From Burkholderiales bacterium (GTDB taxonomy: Bacteria > Pseudomonadota > Gammaproteobacteria > Burkholderiales > Burkholderiaceae_C), in assembly GCA_011391855.1 (NCBI GenBank), contig JAABPT010000442.1:1-14513 (forward strand): a stretch of DNA of 14,513 nt. The letters run 5' to 3'. The notes under the pieces are model-generated. The model had not been told where the DNA came from, did no database searches, and saw only the letters and a program-made list of their open reading frames with translations. The position numbers and the translations under genes were made by a program. This document shows, one piece after another, positions 1 through 6,521 of this stretch (positions are counted from its first letter, which is position 1; every line of letters begins with the position of its first letter).

Positions 1-903
1 TTGCGGCACGACCCGGCGCTGGCCGGGGCACCAGGGCGCTACCTGTCACTGCTGCGCGCCGTGGCCGAACGCCAGGCGGCGCTGGTGGCGCAGTGGATGA
101 ACGTGGGCTTCATCCACGGCGTGATGAATACCGACAACATGACGATCTCGGGCGAGACCATCGACTACGGCCCTTGCGCCTTCATGGAGGCCACCGACCC
201 GGGCGCCGTGTTCAGCAGCATCGACCACGGCGGCCGCTACGCCTACGGCAACCAGCCGCACATCGCGCGCTGGAACCTGGCGCGGCTGGCCGAGACGCTG
301 CTGCCGCTGATGGCCGACGGCGACGACGACGAGGCCGCGGTGCAGCAGGCAGTGGCGCAAGTCACCGAGGTCATCGACGCCTTCCCGGCGCTGTACCGCG
401 CGGCGCTGCTGCAGGGCCAGCGCGCCAAGCTGGGTTTGCAGCAGCAAGACGACGACACGGAAGACCGCGCGCTGGCCGAAGACTGGCTGGCGCTGCTGCA
501 GGCGCACCAGGTCGACTACACGCAGGCCTGGCGGCGACTTTCCGACGCTGCGGCGGGCGACGAGGCACCGCTGCGCGCGCTGTTCGTGGCCGACGCACGA
601 GCCCCAGGCGCCTGGCTGGCGCGCTGGCGTGCACGCTGCGCGGCGGAAGACGGCGGCGCGCACCCCGTTGCGGCGGGCGCCACCCGTGCCGCACGCATGC
701 GCGGCGTCAACCCGCTGGTGATTCCGCGCAATCTGCGTGTGGAGGAAGCGCTGGCCGCTGCCTCGGCAGGCGACCTGGCGCCCTTCGAGCGACTGCTCGC
801 CGCGCTGCGTCGGCCCTACGACGACCAGCCCGGGCACGCCGACTATGCCGAGCCGGCTCCGGCGGCGGCGATGGCTTCGTACCAGACCTTCTGCGGCACG
901 TGA
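1..903 (+). CDS. selO: SelO family protein adenylyltransferase, C-terminal part (5' end cut by window)
   Basis: SelO (YdiU/UPF0061) has a protein-kinase fold but transfers AMP from ATP to Ser/Thr/Tyr of proteins, including redox proteins. The 300 residues seen here carry the family signature HGVMNTDNM followed by IDYGPCAFME and SSIDHGGRYAYGNQP. In this fragment Asp45, Asn46 and Asp55 have the spacing of the catalytic and metal-binding residues of characterised SelO proteins. Full-length bacterial SelO is about 480-520 residues, so the nucleotide-binding N-terminal part lies before the window. The TTG at base 1 is only an in-frame codon, not a believable start. The protein ends Cys-Gly-Thr, with Cys third from the end; this position is selenocysteine in animal SelO and Cys in most bacteria. 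From memory, in E. coli this Cys forms a regulatory disulfide with a cysteine near the active site; Cys59 in DYGPC is a possible partner here. The stop faces a convergent operon. Confidence 0.95.
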   Translation: MRHDPALAGAPGRYLSLLRAVAERQAALVAQWMNVGFIHGVMNTDNMTISGETIDYGPCAFMEATDPGAVFSSIDHGGRYAYGNQPHIARWNLARLAETLLPLMADGDDDEAAVQQAVAQVTEVIDAFPALYRAALLQGQRAKLGLQQQDDDTEDRALAEDWLALLQAHQVDYTQAWRRLSDAAAGDEAPLRALFVADARAPGAWLARWRARCAAEDGGAHPVAAGATRAARMRGVNPLVIPRNLRVEEALAAASAGDLAPFERLLAALRRPYDDQPGHADYAEPAPAAAMASYQTFCGT

Positions 904-928
904 GCCGGCACCCGAGCCGACGCCGCCG

Positions 929-952
929 CGGGCGCGCGCCACGCGCGTCCCG
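929..952. terminator. GC hairpin between convergent genes, possible bidirectional terminator
   Basis: In the 76-bp gap between the SelO stop and the stop of the opposing small exported protein, 929-938 pairs with 942-952. This gives a 10-bp, all G-C stem with one bulged T (948) and a CCA loop. There is no U tract on either side, so it is not a textbook intrinsic terminator. Its position between two convergent stops and its strength are the only support. Confidence 0.35.
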
Positions 953-979
953 GGTCCACTGGCACCGCGTGGCTGCGGC

Positions 980-1303
980 TTACTGCTCGACCTTGACCAC
1001 CACGTACTGCGTTCCCGACTGCTGGTAGTAGGTGCCGCCGCACTGCTGCAAGGTGGTGCCTTCGATGACCACCACCGTGCACGCCGGGGGCAGCGTGGCG
1101 ACGTAGGTGGTGGTGGCCACCACGCGCCGCGTGGTGCGCCGGGCCACCCCGGCCACGCTCACGGGTGTCAGTGGACGCCCGACCACGGCCTGGGCATCGC
1201 TGACCAGCACCCCGCCAGGAACCGTGCCACCAGGCAGCAGGTCGGCCACCAGCACTGCGCCACCCAGGGCCAGCAACAAGAGCTTCGATCGATGCGTCGT
1301 CAT
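980..1303 (-). CDS. small exported protein, unrecognised, translationally coupled to DUF2092 gene
   Basis: This is a 107-residue protein with a Sec-type signal: Lys7, a hydrophobic run at about 8-20, and a likely cleavage near VSDAQA at 35-40. The predicted mature part is about 67 residues. It has an Arg-rich VARRTTRR patch at 53-60, Val/Thr-rich stretches that look like beta strands, and two cysteines (75 and 88) that could form a disulfide in the periplasm. The tail ends QYVVVKVEQ. The start is well supported: GAGGAGG lies 7 bases upstream, and the ATG overlaps the TGA of the preceding DUF2092 gene as ATGA, so the two are almost certainly co-translated. I do not recognise a family. The Cys-Thr-Val-Val-Val pattern followed by Cys-Gly-Gly-Thr-Tyr-Tyr resembles small secreted proteins with a beta-rich tail. 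A role with the DUF2092 partner is inferred only from the coupling. Confidence 0.8.
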   Translation of the reverse strand: MTTHRSKLLLLALGGAVLVADLLPGGTVPGGVLVSDAQAVVGRPLTPVSVAGVARRTTRRVVATTTYVATLPPACTVVVIEGTTLQQCGGTYYQQSGTQYVVVKVEQ

Positions 1304-2106
1304 TTCTTCGCCTCCTCGGCCGTCTTGGGCTCCCCGGTCTCGTCCACAGGAAGTGCCTGCAGCTTCTCGACCCCCGGCGGGGCCACGAACTTGAATCGTC
1401 CGGCGGGAACGGCCGGCTTCAGGTTCCACTGGCTCAGCTGCACGCTGTACTGCGGCGCACCGGCCAGCCGCTTGGTGGTGACGACATATTTCAGCGGCAA
1501 AGGCTGGTCACCGTCCTGCACCCAGATCTGCCAGTCCACGCTGGGCGTGCGGAAGGCCAGGTGGTGCGCCTTCACGCCGCCCACCGTCGCCAAGCCGTGG
1601 TAGCCGCTGCTGGTCACGCCCTTGGTGAGTACGGCGTAGGGGTCGGCAAACAGGAGGTCCGCACCCGGCATGGCCAGCCCCGACGCCGTTTCCAGGGCGG
1701 CGACGGCTTGGTCGATGCTGCCGGCCAGGTCCTGCTGCACATAGGCCTTCAGCGTCTTGCCGTAGACCGTGAGCTGGCTGCCGTCGTAGAACAGTTCGGT
1801 GTCGGCAAAACGGCCCTGGCGCGTGGCGTGAAATTTCGAAGGCCGCTCCAAGAGCACGGTGGCGCGGCTGTTCAACTGCAGCTTCTGCGCGTCGACGGTC
1901 ATGAACTCCAGGCTCACGTCGGCCGCCACACTGAAGGTCTTGGTGCCGGCGAGAAATTTCGACATCGAGCGCAGGATCTCGTCGGCGTCGGGGTTCATGC
2001 CTTCGGCGGCCGCCGTCGTGCCGGCGCTCAGGCCCAGACCCAGCACGAGCACCACCGACGACACGACTCTCTTCATGGCCGGTCTTGCCACGGGTTCATA
2101 TTTCAT
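1300..2106 (-). CDS. DUF2092 family exported protein
   Basis: The 268-residue protein has an N-terminal signal: Lys12-Arg13, a hydrophobic core at about 14-28, and an Ala-rich cleavage zone near TTAAA at 30-34. The mature part matches my memory of DUF2092 (COG3900, predicted periplasmic protein): it opens with a helix of the type DEILRSMSKFLAGTKTFSV, then shows strands such as SLEFMTVDAQKLQLNSRATV and the segments RPSKFHATR and ELFYDGSQLTVYGK. The repeated pattern of lipid-facing beta strands recalls LolA/LppX-like half-barrels, but that is an inference. Biochemical function is unknown. AAGGAG lies 5 bases before the chosen ATG; a second in-frame ATG at codon 11 has a weaker ribosome site and would shorten the pre-sequence. 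The gene is first in a two-gene operon and overlaps the next gene by 4 bases. Confidence 0.82.
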   Translation of the reverse strand: MKYEPVARPAMKRVVSSVVLVLGLGLSAGTTAAAEGMNPDADEILRSMSKFLAGTKTFSVAADVSLEFMTVDAQKLQLNSRATVLLERPSKFHATRQGRFADTELFYDGSQLTVYGKTLKAYVQQDLAGSIDQAVAALETASGLAMPGADLLFADPYAVLTKGVTSSGYHGLATVGGVKAHHLAFRTPSVDWQIWVQDGDQPLPLKYVVTTKRLAGAPQYSVQLSQWNLKPAVPAGRFKFVAPPGVEKLQALPVDETGEPKTAEEAKK

Positions 2107-2111
2107 CGCAT

Positions 2112-2117
2112 CTCCTT
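2112..2117 (-). promoter_or_regulatory. Shine-Dalgarno site fixing the DUF2092 start
   Basis: AAGGAG on the minus strand ends 5 bases before the ATG at 2106. It supports this start over the ATG ten codons further in. Confidence 0.7.
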
Positions 2118-2217
2118 GCATCGAAACGCTATTGGACCATGCGCCCGCTGCGGGCCGACCGACATGGATCAAGTCTGCGCCGCGGTGCCCGGGCTTCATG
2201 GCGTCGACCCTGCGGTA

Positions 2218-3738
2218 TCAAGTCGCCGAAGGCGCCGCCTTGGCCGCGGCCGCTTGCGCGGCGCGCCGGGCCAGCGCCTGCGCCAAACCCGGGAACAGCA
2301 CCGCATGCACGGGGGTCAGCGCATGCCAGTAGGCCAGCCCGGGGGCGCCTGCCGGGTGGAAGGTGGCCGTGACGCCGACCTGGCTGCTTTGTTCGCCCTG
2401 TGGGGTCACTTCGAAGTGCAGCGTGGCCGCGCCCGGCATCTTCATTTCGGCCAGCAGCGTCAGGCGGCGGCCGGGCTCCAGCGCCACCACGCGCCAGAAG
2501 TCCACCGCATCGCCCACCCGCAGTGCGTGCGCCGGGGGCCGGCCCCTGCGCAGGCCGCTCCCGCCCAGCAACTGGTCCAGGCCGCCGCGCACCTGCCACA
2601 GCACGTTCAGAAAGTAGTAGCCGTTGTCGCCGCCGATCTGCACCACCTGCTCCCACAGATCGGCAGCCGGTGCGGCGGCCGTGGCCTGCGCCTGCAGCTG
2701 CCTGGCGTAGAAGGCGAAGTCGGAGCGCTGCTGGCGAAACACCATGTCGCCTTCGGTCCAGCGCGGGCCGTGGCCCTGCGTCGGCCGGGTCTTGGCGGCC
2801 TGCGTTGCGCGGCGCTCGCGGTCCAGCGCGGCCTGCGCCGCCTGGCGATAGCTCAGCAGCTTCAGCGGCACCAGTTCGCGGATGGCGGCGTCTTCGGCCA
2901 GCACATCGTGTTCCAGCCCTTCGATCAGTGCGCGCGCCACGTTGGTGGGCACGGCCGTCACCAGATGAAGCCAGTGGGAAAACAGCCGCGGCTTGAGCAC
3001 CGGCACCGGCACGATCAACGGACGGCGGCCCACCAGTTCGCCGAACTGCAGCATCATGTCCTTGTAGGTCAGCACTTCGGGGCCGCCGATGTCGTAGCTG
3101 GCGCCCGCCGTTTGCGGCAGCAGCGGCAGCCGCAACAGGTAGGTCAGCACGTCGTCCAGCGCAATCGGCTGCGAGCGCGAGCTGACCCAGCGCGGCGCGA
3201 CCATGGCCGGCAGGTGGAGGACCAGGTCGCGGATGACCTCGAAGGCCGCGGAGCCGGGGCCGATGATCACCCCCGCGCGCAGCTCCGTCACCGGCACCGG
3301 GCCCTGGCGCAGGACGTCGCCCGTTTCACCGCGCGAGGCCATGTGGGCCGAGGCCTCGCCGGGCGGCTGCAGCCCGCCCAGGTAGACGATGCGCTGCACA
3401 CCGGCGCGTGCGGCGGCGGCGGCGAAGTTCTGCGCCGCCTGGCGGTCGCGCTGCGGGAAGTCGGCCCCGGCGGCCATCGAATGCACCAGGTAGTAGGCCA
3501 GCTGCACGCCGTGCAGCGCGGCGTCCAGGCTGGCCGGGTCCAGCGCGTCGGCGGCGATGACTTCCACGCCGTCCCAGTCGCGGGCCTGCAACGCGCCCAG
3601 CCGGCGCCCGGCAGCGCGCACGCGGGCGCCCTGGGCGGCCAGGTGCGGCACCAGGTGGGTGCCGACATAACCGCTGGCGCCCATCACCAGCACCGAAGTG
3701 CCGGCCAGGCGGGGGTCTGGATCGGCGGAAGCGTGCAT
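2218..3738 (-). CDS. SDR-family NAD(P)-binding protein fused to DUF2867
   Basis: This is a 506-residue cytosolic protein with two parts. Residues 14-300 form an atypical/extended short-chain dehydrogenase domain of the NmrA/YbjT kind, with a nucleotide loop GASGYVG at 20-26 and an Arg-rich second strand (AAGRR) that suggests NADP. Other recognisable segments are AYYLVHSM, IVYLGGLQPPGE, TELRAGVIIGPGS and YDIGGPEVLTYKDM. The classical YxxxK pair is not obvious, so it may bind rather than oxidise its ligand, as NmrA does. From about residue 340 to 495 it has a DUF2867 (SRPBCC-like) domain, with GDNGYYFLNVLWQVRGGLDQLLGG and DAVDFWRVVALEPGRRLTLLAEMKMPG-type text. Such fusions are widespread in proteobacteria and actinobacteria, usually annotated only as SDR oxidoreductase. 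The substrate is unknown. AAGGA lies 5 bases before the ATG. The gene is divergent from the helicase gene, 148 bp away. Confidence 0.88.
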   Translation of the reverse strand: MHASADPDPRLAGTSVLVMGASGYVGTHLVPHLAAQGARVRAAGRRLGALQARDWDGVEVIAADALDPASLDAALHGVQLAYYLVHSMAAGADFPQRDRQAAQNFAAAAARAGVQRIVYLGGLQPPGEASAHMASRGETGDVLRQGPVPVTELRAGVIIGPGSAAFEVIRDLVLHLPAMVAPRWVSSRSQPIALDDVLTYLLRLPLLPQTAGASYDIGGPEVLTYKDMMLQFGELVGRRPLIVPVPVLKPRLFSHWLHLVTAVPTNVARALIEGLEHDVLAEDAAIRELVPLKLLSYRQAAQAALDRERRATQAAKTRPTQGHGPRWTEGDMVFRQQRSDFAFYARQLQAQATAAAPAADLWEQVVQIGGDNGYYFLNVLWQVRGGLDQLLGGSGLRRGRPPAHALRVGDAVDFWRVVALEPGRRLTLLAEMKMPGAATLHFEVTPQGEQSSQVGVTATFHPAGAPGLAYWHALTPVHAVLFPGLAQALARRAAQAAAAKAAPSAT

Positions 3739-3886
3739 GGGGGTCCTTGCGACCGGGCGGGAGTGTCGGATGCGTCAGATGCTATCCCCAGCCACCGGAC
3801 CACCCGGCGCGCGAAGGACTGACGCAACGCAGGGCCGCGGTGCATTGCAGAGTTGTCCCTCTGTCTGGCTTCCCGGCTGCCCGACA

Positions 3887-5956
3887 ATGCCTGTCGTGAC
3901 GGCAGCCGACATCCATCTGCAGAAGGTGCTGGCCGCCATGGCCGGCCCGCAAGCGCGACCGCGCGCCGACCAGACGGCTGCGGTGGCCGCGCTGGTGGAC
4001 GATCGGGCCCGCGTGTTGGTGGTGCAGGCCACAGGCTGGGGCAAGTCGGCGGTGTACTGGGCGGCCACGTCGGCGTTGCGTGCCGCAGGCGGCGGGCCGA
4101 CATTGATCATCTCGCCGCTGCTGGCGCTGATGCGCGACCAGGTCAGCGCCGCGGCCAAGGCCGGGCTGCGTGCGGCCACCGTCAATTCCACCAACGTGGA
4201 GGCCTGGGACGCGGTGTTTGCCGACATTGCCGCCGGCGTGCTGGACGTGCTGCTGGTGTCGCCCGAACGCCTGGGCAACCCCGCCTTCGCACGCCGCCTG
4301 CCCGGCCTGGTGGCCGCCGCCGGGCTGGTGGTCATCGACGAAGCGCATTGCATTTCCGACTGGGGTTTCGACTTCCGGCCCGACTACCAGCGCCTGGCGC
4401 GCACGCTGCTGGGTATCGGCGCCGACACCCCCGTGCTGGCCACCACGGCCACCGCCAACACCCGCGTGACGCAAGACGTGGCGCGCCAGCTCGGCGCCGA
4501 TGCACGCACTTTTCGCGGCACGCTGGCGCGGTCCTCGCTGCGCCTGGCGGTGGTGCCGGGGCTCACGGCCCTGCAGCGTTACGCCTGGGTGGCCGATGCG
4601 CTGCAGCAGGCGGCCGGCTCGGGCATCGTCTATACCCTGACCGTGGCCGAAGCCGAACGCCTGGCCGCCTTTCTGGCCGGGCAGGGCTTCGTGGTGGCGG
4701 CCTACCACGGCGGGCTGGAAACGGCCACGCGCCAGCGCGTGGAAGACGCCCTGCGCGACAACCAGCTCAAGGCCGTGGTGGCGACCTCGGCGCTGGGCAT
4801 GGGTTACGACAAACCCGACCTGGCGTTCTGCATCCATGTCGGCTCGCCCGCTTCGCCGGTGGCCTACTACCAGCAGGTGGGCCGCGCGGGTCGGGCGCTG
4901 GAAGATGCCCTGGCCGTGCTGCTGCCGGCCGAGACCGACGAAGCCCTCTGGGCCTACTTCGCCACCGCGGGCGTGCCCGACGAAGAGCGCGTGGGCCAGA
5001 TCCTGGCCGCGCTGGCGGCAGGGCCGCTGTCGCTGCTGGCGCTGGAAACCGCCACCAGCATTCGGCGCGGCCGGCTGGAAGGCCTGCTCAAGATCCTGGC
5101 GGTGGAAGAGGTGGTGCAGCGCGAAGGCAGCGCCTGGGCCTCGACCGGCCAGCCCTGGCACTTCGACGCCCAGCGCTGGGCCGACCTGGCGCGCGTGCGT
5201 GCACAGGAAGCCGACCTGATGCGGCGCTTTGCGCGTGGCGCCGGCTGCCTGATGCGCTTTCTGCAGACCGCGCTGGACGACCCCGATCCGCAGGACTGTG
5301 GCCGCTGCAGCGCCTGCAGCGGCTGGCTGCCGCACCCGGGGCTGCACCCCAGCAGCGCAGCCACCGAAGCCGCGCGCGTGTTTGCCCGCGGGCGCGAGCA
5401 GATCATCGAGCCGCGCAAGCTGTGGCCTACCGGGCTGGGCGCAAAGGGCTACAAGGGCCGGATCACTGGCTGCGACGAGGGCCGCGCGCTGGCTTTTGCC
5501 GACGACCCGGGCTGGGGCGAGCTCTTGCGCCCACTGTTTGCCGGGCCCGACCAAGAGGCCCCAGCAGAAGTGCTGGACGGCGTGGTGGCCCTGCTGGCCC
5601 GCTGGCGCCGCACCTGGGCGCGGCGGCCGGTGGCGGTGGTGCCCATGCCGTCGCGCGACCATGCGCGGCTGATTGCCAGCGTGGTGGCGCACATTGCGCG
5701 CGTGGGCCGGCTGCAGGTGCTTGACGTGCTCAGCCTCGAAGGGCCGCCGCCGGCGCCGGATGCCGCTTCCGGCGCGCGCGTGGCCGCGCTGCTGCAGAGC
5801 CTGCAGGTGCGGGCGGATGCGGCGCTGCCCGCCGGCCCGCTGCTGCTGGTGGACGCGCGCTACCGCAGCGGCTGGACGGTCACCGTGGCCGCCGCCCGGC
5901 TGCGCGACGCGGGTGCTGCGGCCGTGCTGCCGCTGGTGCTGCAGCAGTTGCCTTGA
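3887..5956 (+). CDS. RecQ-family ATP-dependent DNA helicase with C-terminal phosphoribosyltransferase-like domain
   Basis: The 689-residue protein has a complete superfamily 2 helicase core of RecQ type: ATGWGKS (48-54, Walker A), DEAHCISDWGFDFRPDY (151-167, Walker B plus the aromatic-rich loop), TTATAN (186-191), YHGGL (273-277), ATSALGMGYDKPDL (299-312) and QQVGRAGR (329-336, motif VI). A zinc cluster follows: Cys454, Cys471, Cys474 and Cys477. Between motif VI and the first Cys lie 117 residues, far more than in E. coli RecQ. About 366-420 of these read like a winged helix. There is no HRDC domain. Residues 580-689 resemble a type I phosphoribosyltransferase, with LLLVDARYRSGWTVTVAA at 652-669 in the place of a PRPP loop. 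ATP-driven 3'-5' unwinding is expected; the role of the tail is unknown. The start is uncertain: ATG 3887 lacks a clear ribosome site, GTG 3896 is an alternative, and the frame is open back to 3698. It should not be named recQ without phylogeny. Confidence 0.9.
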   Translation: MPVVTAADIHLQKVLAAMAGPQARPRADQTAAVAALVDDRARVLVVQATGWGKSAVYWAATSALRAAGGGPTLIISPLLALMRDQVSAAAKAGLRAATVNSTNVEAWDAVFADIAAGVLDVLLVSPERLGNPAFARRLPGLVAAAGLVVIDEAHCISDWGFDFRPDYQRLARTLLGIGADTPVLATTATANTRVTQDVARQLGADARTFRGTLARSSLRLAVVPGLTALQRYAWVADALQQAAGSGIVYTLTVAEAERLAAFLAGQGFVVAAYHGGLETATRQRVEDALRDNQLKAVVATSALGMGYDKPDLAFCIHVGSPASPVAYYQQVGRAGRALEDALAVLLPAETDEALWAYFATAGVPDEERVGQILAALAAGPLSLLALETATSIRRGRLEGLLKILAVEEVVQREGSAWASTGQPWHFDAQRWADLARVRAQEADLMRRFARGAGCLMRFLQTALDDPDPQDCGRCSACSGWLPHPGLHPSSAATEAARVFARGREQIIEPRKLWPTGLGAKGYKGRITGCDEGRALAFADDPGWGELLRPLFAGPDQEAPAEVLDGVVALLARWRRTWARRPVAVVPMPSRDHARLIASVVAHIARVGRLQVLDVLSLEGPPPAPDAASGARVAALLQSLQVRADAALPAGPLLLVDARYRSGWTVTVAAARLRDAGAAAVLPLVLQQLP

Positions 5957-6061
5957 CCGGGTAGCAAGGCGGCAAGCCCCTCGGGCCATTTCGCCATCGT
6001 GATGATCCTGCAGCGGCTGCAGCGTAGGGTCGACTGCCGGAGCGTCTATCGCGAGCCGGCT

Positions 6062-6433
6062 TCAGATCCCCGGCAGGGCGGCCAGGCCGGCAAAGCGCGC
6101 CGGGTCGAAGCCCACGCAGATCCTGCCTTGCGGCCATTCCACCACCGGGCGTTTGATGGCGCTCGGCGCGGCCAGCATGAGGGCGCGGGCCGAGGCGGCG
6201 TCCACCACGGCGGCGCGCGCGGCCTCGTCCAGCTTCTTCCAGGTCGTGCCCTGGCGGTTGACGAGCGCCTCCCAGCCCACAGCGGCGATCCAGGCGTCCA
6301 GCCGCGCCGGCGGCACGCCGGATTTCTTGAAATCGTGGAAGCGGTGCACCACGCCCCGCGCCAGCAGCCAGGCGCGGGCGCGCTTGACGGTGTCGCAGCT
6401 GGGAATGCCATACAGCACGGGATTGCCGTTCAT
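6062..6433 (-). CDS. ArsC/Spx/YffB-family thioredoxin-fold protein
   Basis: This 123-residue protein is at the usual length of the arsenate-reductase-like ArsC/Spx family. It opens with the diagnostic YGIPSCDTVKRA, in which Cys13 is the single N-terminal redox cysteine; there is no CxxC pair. Later come WEALVNRQGTTWKKLDE (about 54-70) and IKRPVVEW (93-100), the latter being the glutathione- or anion-contacting loop of YffB-like members. The text is closer to E. coli YffB than to true ArsC or Gram-positive Spx. YffB has been proposed to be a GSH-dependent thiol reductase, so arsenate reduction should not be assumed. There are no ars genes nearby. It is convergent with the helicase gene and lies downstream of the kinase gene on the same strand with an 88-bp gap, so it may be transcribed alone. 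The ATG at 6433 has no strong ribosome site. Confidence 0.87.
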   Translation of the reverse strand: MNGNPVLYGIPSCDTVKRARAWLLARGVVHRFHDFKKSGVPPARLDAWIAAVGWEALVNRQGTTWKKLDEAARAAVVDAASARALMLAAPSAIKRPVVEWPQGRICVGFDPARFAGLAALPGI

Positions 6434-6470
6434 GCGCAGCGTCTACAGGTTGATTGCAACCGCAGCGTAG

Positions 6471-6485
6471 CGCGCCGGCGGCGCG
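6471..6485. terminator. short GC hairpin downstream of the kinase gene
   Basis: CGCGCC and GGCGCG pair around a GGC loop, 37-51 bases past the sensor kinase stop. A second small hairpin (GGTTG / CAACC, 6448-6461) lies next to it. Neither has a U tract. They are the only structure I see in the 88-bp gap before the YffB-like gene. Confidence 0.2.
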
Positions 6486-6521
6486 GCCTGCACGGGTCGT
6501 TTCCTCATCGGGCGGGCGTTC

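Noticed and set aside
1561..3822. 753-codon open frame on the plus strand across the DUF2092 and SDR genes
   Set aside because: It is antisense to two well-supported genes and its translation is low-complexity His/Gln/Arg/Gly-rich text typical of shadow frames in GC-rich DNA.
3782..5989. 735-codon open frame on the minus strand opposite the helicase
   Set aside because: The helicase frame carries all superfamily 2 motifs, while this frame is Arg/Gln/His-rich without any recognisable domain.
6008..6022. CTGCAG-CGG-CTGCAG inverted repeat between the helicase and YffB-like genes as a terminator
   Set aside because: The stem is short, has no U tract and consists of two copies of a self-complementary hexamer, which is common by chance in this composition.
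6062..6433. True arsenate reductase ArsC
   Set aside because: The sequence reads as YffB-like (GIPSCDTVKRA, NRQGTTWKKLD) and there are no other ars genes in the window.
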